DNA of 64,000 nt from Pomacea canaliculata. Lineage: Eukaryota > Mollusca > Gastropoda > Architaenioglossa > Ampullariidae. The translations under genes were made by a program, and so were the position numbers. The stretch covers positions 8,327,042-8,391,041 of the forward strand of contig NC_037590.1 in assembly GCF_003073045.1 (NCBI RefSeq), read 5' to 3'. The notes below the pieces were generated by a model. The model saw nothing but the letters and a program-made list of their open reading frames with translations. It was not told the origin of the DNA and did no database searches. Numbering within the stretch: position 1 is the first letter of the stretch; the number at the start of each line of letters is the position of its first letter. This document shows, piece by piece, positions 38,126-49,800 of this stretch.

Positions 38126-41100
38126 ATGTCGGCTGTTGATCTTGAAGAATTAGAGGAAGGAGAGATTGCAGAATCAGATTCTGCCGAGAAGAGAAGGTAT
38201 TAGTGGATGATTCATTTTACTGTCGCTAATGTTAGACAATTTTTTAGCCTCCACAATGGTATTTCTGATGGTAATGGCTAGAGGACTCTACAGCGTATCC
38301 AGTCTTAGGATGCTTATACTATTCAGTTTTCTACAATTTTTCGATCGTTCTTTTGTCGGATTTCTAAATTTTTGTCGATAAATTTAGTATTTATTCAGTT
38401 TGAATGATCTTATTTTCTGCATCTTGTCTTTATATTCCCTTGCTTTTCCGCGACATTTTAATTAAAAAAAATTATCTTTCAAATCTTTTCTTGTCATACC
38501 ACTGCACTAACGTCTTTCGAACGTTCGTAAACTCATTACTACACTGCGCACAAAAACATTACACCGTTATGGTCTTTACTGCGCTTTCTTTTTTTTCTTT
38601 TTTTTTTCCTGACAAAGCAAAGGTAAACTTGTTCAAATATATAATATGCAGCCATTTAGTCTGAATATTGACTTTAGAATATTGCCATTTATATGCTTTC
38701 ATAAAACAAGAGTCGATTTTTTTTTTTTTTTTGGTTATTTTTAAAAAAAAGTCTATTGATGTAAGTTTTGAGGATGTATATGAGCTAATTCTACATAAAG
38801 CAACAAACCATGGTGGAAAAGATGTAAACAGCAACTTTTATGTCTTTGACCTATGGAAAAATGAACTATACCAGATAGCTACTACATTATGCTTTCATGC
38901 AATCATGACATTGAAATATGTAAAGACTATTTTACATGTAGTTAATGTATCTGCTGTCAGGTACCAACTTGTCTTAGAAAGAAGAAAGGTGATGGAATAA
39001 TTTTGTTTTTAATATTTATATATTGTTTTTAATATCAATATTTATTGATACTACAATTGATTTCTTTGTCTTTGCAAGGAATCAAAAACTAAAGGCTCAG
39101 GAAAAGGTGCTGGCAGAAATGCAGAACAGAAGTATTCTCTCCTCAGCAGCAGCAACCCCATGCACATTCCTTCAAAAGAATCAGAGTTTCGTCAAAACAG
39201 TGACAGTCAAAGTGACAGTCAAAGTGACAGTGATGAAGAAGTCTGGAAAAAACGCAGATGTTTGCATCTTAATGCATCTCGTGACAGTAATGACAAACAA
39301 CCATTTGTCAATCCAAATTACGTGAAAAATGGTGGGATGCCAAAACTTCCAGTTCCAAAGAAAAAAGATGTTTGGGGATCTGTTTTGCAAGAACAGATTT
39401 TAACACAAGAGGTCGGAGGATTTAGCATGGAGAAAAGAGTTCCCTGCGACAGAGATGTAGAAAGCTACGACTATACACGAGCAATAGCAGATGATAGACC
39501 TCATGTAGAACTGAAAATGTGCTGATGAAAAGTCCAAAAGTGATGATTTGTTTGATGAAGTGATAGATTTAGAGGAGGCCTCAAATAAGCTCCAGGCCCA
39601 AAAGCGCAAGAGACCTGTAAAAGAACGTCTGAGTAACAAGTTAACCAAACAGAGGCCAAGACGTGGTTTACACAATATCAAACCCTCTTCAACTGTAGAT
39701 GAGGTCACATACGCAATTGCCAAGGCACTGAAAGAGAAGAAAATTCACCTTATCAGTAAGTACATAATACTTTTTTTTGTGTACTTTGGTAAAACTATAT
39801 AATTTATTTCATTGAACTTAATATATATATAATGACCATAAAGCAGTGTTTTATGAAAAAAGCTGCACAATATATTTAATGAGAACAAGGAATGTATAAC
39901 AATAAATGTATAAAACTGCTTGGCCTGAAGCACCTTTTTTCACAAGTAAAATGTATATCTACATACGTTTGAAAATCACTTTTAATCAAACAAGTTTTGA
40001 TTCACAGTAATCTTTTCTGTTAAATATAATCAGGATTTTTAAAAAAATAATAAATTTAGTAATTTTGAGCTGATTTTAGTTTTGCTTTGAAACATAACTT
40101 TCTAAAATGTTGAAGTATTTCTTGCAAACAGTTTGTTATTAGCTGTCAAGGAAAATCTGATAAAAGCATCATAATCACAATCATGACAGCCAGGTTAACT
40201 TCTTCATTTAAAAACAGAGTGCATTTTCAGTCATGTAATGATTTTATGACATGACATCTGATTGTCTATAGTCACAATTTTTAATATCATTTTAAGCAAT
40301 AACAAATTAGGTCAACCTTGATTGTCATGTCAGCTTAAATGCACAATCTTTATACCAGTTTTACAAAAAGATAATGCAACACACAATATCTGATATTCAT
40401 AAAAATATTCTTACTGAACATTGTTTGTTGCATTGACTTTTTTGTGGAGCTAGTGAAAAGAGTGAATTTAAGCTGAGATTGTGACATAAACAAGAAAGTT
40501 GGTTATATTTACTATTTTGGTTTTATCAATTGTTGCCATTAGGCTTGCCCCTGGAATAGAAACATGCCTAGTTTATGTAAGAGAACTGTAAATCACAGAA
40601 AGATTTGTCAAGGGGAGTTTGAAAACTTAAAATATTTCAGAAGTCTCATCATATCAGACATTTTGTAATAAACCAGACATGAAAGCTGCTGTTTTGTTGT
40701 TATCATCAGATGTTATTGATATGGATTTATATGACACTGACATAAAAGTTTCTTGACTTCAGAGTTCAAGATTATGTTAACATGTTTACAATGTACTTTT
40801 TTTTTTATACAACTCTTCATCAAAACTACCAATATGTTCATGGGAGAGGGGGTTGGTCTAACAACCCCCAACAATTTTAAATGGAGTTCTGAAAACCATT
40901 GGCACTTTATGGAAGCTCTGATGCCTAACAGTTTATTATCTATAGATCTAGCCTGTTATAATTTAGCACATCACCTGAATAGCATGCCATTGATGACACG
41001 GTTGCTTCACTGAAATTAAATTCTTGTTGGCGGATTTAAGAGGAATTGAGGATGTATACTCACAGAATATCACTGCAAGGATTTTCAAGTGAATGCAGTT

Positions 41101-42634
41101 GATCTTTCTAAAATTGAAATGCATCTCCAACTTATTTTATTAGTGCCTCATATTTTGGTCATAAATAACAAAAACTACCTGTTGTCATTGTCTTTTCCTC
41201 ATTCAGGAAAAGTGGTAGAGGTGATCGGACAGACCAAGGCACTGCATTTGCTGGAGGAGACGGAGGAAAAAGAGGCTGATGGGGGAATGCTTACCATGGT
41301 TTGCACTTTTTTCTCTTTAGTTTTGATTCATTGGCTTAGTATAACATGCCTAAAACTACAGCAGTTTTGATCTACACATTAAAAGTAATGTAAATATTTA
41401 AGTTAAATGGTACATCATGTCATTTACCTCAAGGCAACTAGTAAAATTATATGCTGGTATCTTGGAAGATAATGGAACCAGAAAGATATCAATGAGATGT
41501 GCTTGACTGTTTACAAATTGTCATTTGTATGTAGAATTTTTTTTTTAAATCTTGATGGGATGAAGCTCTAGTTCTGATGTCTTTTAGGTTTTGGGGGGTT
41601 TTTGCAGTCGCTGCACATTTTTTCTTGAAACTCAGTGGACTGAAGAATGAATATGAGATCACCAGCTGTTGGGAATATGTGTGTGCGTGGAAGAAAGAAT
41701 GTGTGAGAGAGAGACACAACTATTTCAACAAATAGATTTATATTATCTTTTATGTCATTTTATGTATATATATATTATTGCTATTACAAGCCCTATCTTG
41801 AATTGCCCCTGGGGATCAATAAAGTTGTAGATAGGAAAGAATTATATCTAATACTGCTCTTAGAATTCCTGACCATTTTCAGTTTGCAAAATATCAACTA
41901 ACCAAGTTTTAATGAAGTAAATGTGTATCTGTATTTGTGTACATACTTAAATTATTGGCTTTTATTAATCATTCAGAATGGGTCGAGACGACGAACTCCA
42001 GGAGGAGTGTATTTGCAGCTTCTAAAACAACAACCAGACGTGACGAAGGAGCAAATAGACAAAATATTTGAGGAAGAAAATCGCTGGTTTCTTGAAAATA
42101 AGAAAAGAAAAAAGATCAGGTGTGCATTTAGTTTACAATTTCTTTTAATAATTTTTTGTTGTGATTTCCTTCTGGTATATGTCCATCATTTCATGTTAAT
42201 ATTTAAAAAGTAGGAGATAGATATGGGGATTCCCATTGTTTTTGTTACTTTTAAATTATTTACAAGGGTTTATGTAGTTTTTTTTATAAACCATTAACCC
42301 CTTTTTTCTTTCCAGGGCACGACAACGAAAACATCAGCAAAAAATCCAAAATACAGTATTGAAAGGAGAAATGGATGTGGAACCTGCAGTTTCAAACTGC
42401 TCGGAAAACCAAGCTTCTGGTGGGACAGGACATGATTCTGGCGAAGATGATGTAGACACAAATAGGAACTATTCAGACGATGAATGTTCAGCAGATTCCA
42501 ATGCTAGTTTCAGTAAGCAGCTACAGACTGTGATTAAGCAGCAAGCTAAGTTGCGTAGTGAAACAAACAGGCAGACAGATGATGATCTAGATGATGTTTT
42601 GGATATAGAAGCAGAGGAAGACTGTATTGAGTGA
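38126..42634 (+). CDS. PHAX: Phosphorylated adapter RNA export protein (PHAX), 6 exons, one frameshift
   Basis: Adaptor that links capped U snRNA/CBC to CRM1 for nuclear export and helps move snoRNAs. Exons are 38126-38196, 38961-38988 (28-nt microexon), 39079-39755, 41207-41298, 41977-42119 and 42316-42634. The N-terminus MSAVDLEELEEGEIAESDSA is family-like. The Ser/acidic patch SDSQSDSQSDSDEEVWKKRR matches the region phosphorylated by CK2. Next come WGSVLQEQ and KRKRPVKERLSNK, then the RNA-binding PHAX domain (STVDEVTYAIAKAL to NGSRRRTPGGVYLQLLK). The C-terminus is acidic. Exon 3 carries one extra base, most simply in the AAAA run at 39514-39517. Without it the frame and both flanking exon phases agree, giving about 442 aa. 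An assembly indel is more likely than a dead gene. Confidence 0.93.
39756..41206. other. PHAX intron 3
   Basis: A+T-rich 1.45-kb intron with donor GTAAGT and acceptor TTCCTCATTCAG. No further gene or clear repeat is seen. Confidence 0.8.
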
Positions 42635-43889
42635 ACTCTGGAGGTGGATCGTCTATAATACCATCCCCATAATAAATTTCTGGTGTAATTTTCCATGTTT
42701 ACAAACTGTTGATCAGTTCTTGTTCTTTGATGAAACTAAACATGTTTTTCATTTCTTTCAGTTTTTTTTTTGTACAACTAGTTTTTCTGCAAGACTATTT
42801 ACCGACATAAACAGTAGAGCTGCAGCCCTATGCTCCTCAAAGGAGCAACAAGGAATAAACTAAACAGTAGAGCAGTATAGTATGGACAAAATGCAGAATC
42901 AAGAACAGTATGTGAACAATGCATTTTTATAGTCTTAATCTGGACGTTTTCTTTTCAGCATCTAAAAAAGGTATTGCTGCTGCCTGCAAGCCATTATAAC
43001 TGAATCAAGGAAACATGGCTTTCTAATAATAGTGAAGACTCACTAACTATAAAGTCAATGTCCACAACTCCATAAAGAAAAATTAAAAGTGTTTGTACAT
43101 GTAAGTGGCATTTGCATTACTTGATTTTGACTTGAAGAACTATACAATGTAATTTTGGTGCGCAGTTTGTGTGGGTTACAACATGGTGAAAGGCAAGAAC
43201 CTTGTGATAGAATTAATGACAACAAGTGGCTGATTAGCCAGTATCACTGTTTGGCAAAATGTATCTCTTAATTTCGGCAAAATTTCCAAACAATGAAATA
43301 TTCAACAACATGCATCCAGTTAACAAGACCCTCAAAAATCTGCAACACCAAGCATTGCACAGATTTATTTTCTGAAGATAAAACTTTTGTTTTCAAAACA
43401 TTCATGATCTACAGTAATAATAATTTATGCCTCATTCTCACTTTATTAAACACACAAGTTACCTAAATAAAAAGCTGTGTGTAGCAAGTAATTGAGCTTG
43501 ATACACTGAATCTTTTTCTCTAGCTTATATTCATGCATGCAGATTTACGTGCTCACTCCCTAACATGCCTAACCATAACGTATGCTATTTTCATATACAG
43601 TGGCCAATTCAATTCAGAAGTCTTGTTGATTAGTACTGTTCATCCTTATTTGCTCAGCTTTACTTCCATTGCATTAATTTTTTTCTTGAGGCTAATTTTT
43701 CTATGAAAAAGCCTTGAACTAAAAATACAAATGAAAGTAGGAAATGCCAGACCAATGATAGAATACAATGAAAACAAACAATTATAATAAAAACTGGGAT
43801 CACAATGAAGACTGCAGCACAAAACATAATCATAGAGCTCGACCCCCAAATGCAGAAAAAATGTCTTCTTGGCCACAATAATTCAACAG
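42635..43889. other. PHAX-DCTN3 convergent intergenic space
   Basis: Holds the PHAX 3' UTR (AATAAA at about 42671), a 40-bp LINE tail insertion at 42821-42860, and minus-strand AATAAA signals near 43441 and 43362 that would serve DCTN3. No other gene is seen. Confidence 0.55.
42821..42860 (+). mobile_element. 40-bp LINE tail insertion with perfect 13-bp target duplication
   Basis: TAAACAGTAGAGC at 42808-42820 recurs exactly at 42861-42873. The insert holds CCCTATGCTCCTCAAAGGAG and ends GGAATAAAC, the same 3' end as the 29478-29629 copy. It is among the shortest LINE insertions one could still recognise. Confidence 0.8.
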
Positions 43890-46800
43890 TTAAGAATCAG
43901 ATTTCTTAGGTTTTGAAGCCATCTCAAGTCTGGTTAGCTCCTCATCCCACTGAATAAAAATCTTTGACAAGGTAGTAATCTGCATTTGGTTAAGGTTTTT
44001 TTGTGCACATGCATGCTTCGTCCTTCAAATGGAAAATATTGATGGGAAGGATGACTAACTTGTGCAGCACGTCAGATTTGATAATACAGTTGTATGTACA
44101 TATCTATATATATGATCAAATGTTAATATTTCTGATGACAATTACATGTCATTACTATGATGCACTCTGACAACAGTATTTACTTGAATTAACCTCAAGT
44201 AACCTTGTAAAATGTAAAAGCTTTTGAGACTGTGTTATAATCTCCGATTATTATTAGCAGATTTTCCAAAATCTGTTCTCAGGAACACTCAGTGCATCTT
44301 GTGGCACATCCTTTATATACACAACACATGAAACAGCGATGCCCTATCCATTCAAACCAATAAAAAAATGAAGGTTTATCAATCATTAGGATTTCAAATA
44401 AATGTGTTCGATCAGCTGGGTCTTAATATTACATCATTGGTAAGAAAATCAGTTAAGTATACAAGAATCACCACAACAAGCAAAACAAAAACAGACAAAG
44501 CCTATTGTATGGGCTTGGAGAAACTATCAAATGAAAAACAAAGAAAGAAAACTAAGATGACATAAAAATAGGAACAAATTGATAAATGTCATAAAATAGC
44601 AATAAATACACATGATCTTTCAAAGGATATAGTGGAATTGTATGAGTCAATCAGTTTTGCTGCTTCTTCAGTCACTTCAGCAGTTTCATCCTGAGAAAGA
44701 CATTTTAGGCTGTAATGAACGCTACCCACCTTTCCATTTAGCACTACACTAAAATGGCAAGAAATGAATGTTAAGCTTAGTGTTCTTAAAAAACAAAAAA
44801 ACAACGCTACCTCCTCAGTTAACATTGCTTCTATCCACATCTATATTTTGCATGATGTAGCTTAAAAATTGTACATGTTTCTGATAACAGTTTATAATAA
44901 ATCGAGTTGGCTTAATAAAAACAAACATTCCTGCAGTATGAAGAGATTAGTGTAAACATCAAGCACTATTATCCTTGTTATGTAATCCACATCTTTTGAC
45001 TTGGAAAGACTCATCTAAAAATCTTGTTTTATAAAACAAATAACTTGTAATAACAAGTTTTTAAATTCCCACTGTTGTCCTCCTCAAGATAAATAACAGG
45101 ATGTACTGTGTGTCCAAATTAGGATAATTACAAAGCAACTTTACTGCATGTTGTTATAACTCTATTTGTAGTTTTTCTTATGGGTAAAGATACATTAATG
45201 AACAAGGTAAAAAGAAATCAATACAGACATCTTCCTATCCATTTATCCTAAACATTTAGACAGGTAAATAATAGACATTAAGCCAAGAATTTTTAAAAAT
45301 CTGATTTCATTGATGATCCTCCTCAATACTCAATTCAAAGTGGCATTTTTCTCTCCTTTTTTTGGAGAGGAGGTGTGGGTACTTATACCTTTAACGAGTG
45401 TCATACCCACCTGCTGCTTAATCTGAATCTTGCTCAACTCTTGCAACTTTTCAGATAGCTTTGGTACATCTGGATGTTCAAAACAAAAATCAAAGACATA
45501 GTATATAGTACATTTCCATTTATAGTATATTTCCATTTGTGGTATTTTTAGTCAATTATCCCTTCATAAACTATGCACAAAACAGACAAAGCAACACACA
45601 TCCTAAGTAATTCTTATCTTCCTGAAAAAAGAGTTTAAAAGAAATTTGATTTTTGATTTCATCTACATATCTCAAGACTGGTAGAAGTAATGACAAGAGA
45701 AAGAAGATAATTGTAGATGCATATTATATAAGCCCTACTAAGTGCTCTAAAAAGATATAAATCATCTGCTGTTCAAGGCATCAGCCAAGAATCTTTCTGC
45801 TTCAAGAGATCATTTCTTAACCACTAAGCTGTAAAACATCAAAAACTGTATTTCAAACACCCTTTAGGCAAATGTGACAGTTTACAGCTCTACATGTCCA
45901 TCAATCAAGACACACTCAGGGCACTGATGTGGCAGTGCCTAGAGGTCAAAAGCCCAGCCCTGCTCATGCTGAACTGATGTATTCTGATAATTTCCCTATC
46001 TTGCCTCTACCCCTCTCCTCCCCTTCACACCTTTTGCCATGAATAGCTAAATGATGCTAACAATTAACACTGCAAATTTCTAACAGACACAATACCATGA
46101 CTAACCAGTGATTCATTATGTTAAATAAATCTGATATTTTAAGATTTTAACATTTCCACCATTTTTTTCAGTTTGCAAATATTCTATTTTATATAGAAGC
46201 AATGCTTATTTACTTTATTTGAGACCTCGCTGTTCTTGGGGCAAGCATATATGTGAGAGCAGAACCCATATCCTCTCCTTTGCTGCCTTACTTTTCCCAA
46301 CCCTCTATGGAGTCACGTACCCATTCCCACAACTTGGGTTGACTAGAGGGAAGTGAACTGTGCTCCAAGGGTATCAAAATATCAAAATATTAAAGGCTTC
46401 TGCTGATGGGTTAGTCTTTAACAGTTAGTTAAAAATGCCAATAAAAACCTAAGAACAGGAACAAAGTGCAGGTTAATAATTCAAAATGTGTGCTTAGGTT
46501 TAGTTTATCTAAATTTTAACAATTTTTCAGTAAATTCCTTAGAGTGGGATACAAGTAATTCAATGTCTTAAAAACATAGCCACAACATTAAGTTCTGTAA
46601 AAATAAAAAATATATGCCCAGAAAATGTCACTCACTTCGTACATGTTCACTGTTGATGGCTCCCTCATTTTCCTTAATGACTTGCAACTGAGAGGCCATA
46701 CGGTTCAGAAAATCTTCCTCTGATTAAAATACAAACACACTTAAATGCATTCCCTCTTTCAAGATTTTCTTATTATTTTCTTTATCTTGTCTGATTTTGC

Positions 46801-49800
46801 AAAATACATAACTTGCATTAAACTAAAATAAAGCATCTCATTCAAAACTAAACATGAATTTCATCAGTATCCATGATGGGTTTGTAAAGCTTTGATGGAA
46901 TGCCTCAATGACAAGCCTTTACTCAATTCATAATCAGCTTTTCAACAGAAACTCGTCTGTTCAAGACATCATATATATATAGCGAAAAATGTCTTTTCAG
47001 TGACTGAAATCTACACAGTAATTTTGTGCAATTTTTTCAGTATTGTCAATTATCTGATATAAAATATTCTGAGACAGGATGTTGTAATACTGCTGCTGTT
47101 AATAGTTTAAAAAAAACTCCTTTAATGGTCATTGCCATGCTTGTTTTAATTACACAAGTAACTAGTTTCCAAAATGTCCAAATACTTAAAGAGCTGGTAA
47201 TTAGTTCTAGTAACTCCCCTTTACCTGCCTAGTTTAGGTTTTTTAAACATAAATTAAACTCACTAGGGCACCCAGCTTTACCCAGATTGCTTTCTGCCAC
47301 TAACACTTCCAGATGTAATGTTGTTGTAAACTTTCAATCTATCTATTCATTCAAGTCAAACTTATTCACATGCAGCAGTATGGTGAAATATTTTTACTTT
47401 TCATGTCCCCCCTCCCCGCCCACCCAATCTGATAGGCAGACAGATCACACTTGGATGTTTGGCAACAGGTTTACTGTGTCTGAAAAATGTAGGGAAAGAT
47501 AAAAATTGCTGTGTGCCAGTCACTCTCTGCTCCCCCATGTCTTTGTTCTTTACTGACTCCTCACCCCTGTCCCTGCTGCCCCCTTCCTGCAATCAACTTC
47601 TTTCTCTCTCTTTTGCTCTTGGGGGTACTCTCTTAAATTACGATATTTATTTTGCATGGAAGATGACTAGCCAAATTTTCTTTCACATAGTACCTTTTAA
47701 TTTGAAGTTAATGATAACATCTTATAATGAGAAAAATAAGCATGCTAGAGAACATATACAAACGAAACAATAGTCTTCAATATGCCCATGGATGAAAATT
47801 ACATTCCTGCCAAATTAGATAAGGATCAAAGAAACAGCATATTTTTGCATCATTCTCAACCATAACACTGCCTCCCCCAACACACACACAGAGCACATCA
47901 TCCAGTTTTATTTATATGATGATGCAAGTTATATGACCACTTTTTTCATTTAAGATAACACTTCAGACTGCTTACAAATAACACTGCAATGAAGGTCATC
48001 AAAGATGCACATTGTATTTGTGAATAGCAGACAGTAGAACCAAAGCAAATCCTCTCACCAGCAAGTACAATTTCACTTTTTGCTTCATCTGAAAGAATCA
48101 GTTCATCAGTATAGGCTGGATCCATGTACTGGCGCAGTTGTGGCACTAGAAAGAAAATATAATATTTGTAATTTCACCATTTCCATATCATTTTTTAAAT
48201 ATATGGCAAACTTTCTTAATACACTAGCTCTCTCTTCCCACTTTCTCAAAACACACATTTAGTAATTTCTGTGTAGTACAATCATCAAAGTCTATCCACA
48301 TGATCAAAGGAAGGCCTTGAAGAAGAAAGTCATTAGATGGCATCACTAGTCAAACTTTTTCTTAAAAAAAAAAAAGGAAACAGCAAACAGTGCCAGAACT
48401 ACAGATCAATAAGCCTAATCAGCTACCAAGCAAAGTAATACAGGATTGCATCAGCACCACCACTAAGGAATTGCTGGTACATGAACAGGCTGGCTTCAGA
48501 CCAGGCAGGAAACAGTTGAGCAGATCTTCAAATGCTGCATCCTGTCACATCTCCAGCATTAGCAGGACATTGATCACAACTGAATAGACTTAAATAAAAA
48601 TAGGCTTTAGATGGTATCTGGTACAAGAGGCTATGGCATATGATACAAAGCTGATGAGGGTCTTGTCTAAGACGGCCTTGCATTAAAGCACTATAATAGT
48701 TCAACAAGCAAGATAACCAAATGTGAGCTTCTTTTGTATGACAGAAGTTGTCCCCTGTTCAACATCTCTGTGGAGAACATTATGCATGAAACCTTTAATG
48801 ACCATTGCACTTCCATTTCAACCAATGAGCAGGCGGATAAGTCAGGGAAAAAAGTGAAAAAATGGTTAGAAAAGGGACTAGCATTATGTAGATTGATGTT
48901 AGGAACAGATGTATTTTTAGACCACAATGAAAGGATTTGATGGTGGGTAGGTGGCAGATATGGAAGGGGAGAGAGTTCCAGTATTTGGTAAAACAGAAAT
49001 TAAAATTTGGTGACCATGTGGTTGTTTTGGTGACAGGGATAGTTAGCTTACAGTCATCAGATGAAGAGTAGAATTGTCTGGCTGGAATGTACAGGACAAG
49101 AAGTTGAGAAAAGTAGTTAGGACAGGAGCCAGCAAAGAAATTAAAACACAGCATAGTTTGTATTGAATGTGGAGAATGGATGGGTAGCCAGTGCAGAAAA
49201 CAAAGGAGAGGAGTGACATGGTTCCATTTCCTAGCTCTTAGCACCAGACATGCTGCAGAGTTCTGTACTTTCTAAGTATGTGGCGCAGTCTGAAAGCAAG
49301 GAGTTACAGTTATCAAGCCAAGATAGAGCAAACACACAGATGAGTGGTGATGGTGTATGTATACATGTCATCAGAATAAAACTGATGAGAAACAAAAGTG
49401 AAACTGGATGCATGATGAAACTTGAAAGTGCTTGTGTGTGCAAAATGAACAGAATGGGGCTAAATACTGAACTTGAGGGACCTCACAAGAAAGAGCAGCA
49501 GGGTGGGAAGCTTGTCAATTGACAAGCATATCTGGGCCTTATCAGTTAGATTGGAGTTGAACCATGCTAGTGCAGGTCCAGAAATTCCACAGGATGTGCA
49601 ATCTTTGAAGGAGCAAAGAGTGGTCTATAGTGTTGAATGTGGCATACAGGTCAAGCAAAGTTAAGGCAGAAATATCAACTCAGTCTAGGGAAGATAATAT
49701 TGAGCCCATAAAACCAATGACTTTGTATGAAGCATGATTGCCACACTTATTTTACACCAGGAATCCATACTTGCAACAGTCATGTGGTGTAAGCTGGTCT

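Noticed and set aside
41800-41830. LINE-like 3' tail (CCCTGGGGATCAATAAAGT)
   Set aside because: Resembles tails of several animal LINEs, but no target duplication or coding part is visible, so it is not listed as a feature.
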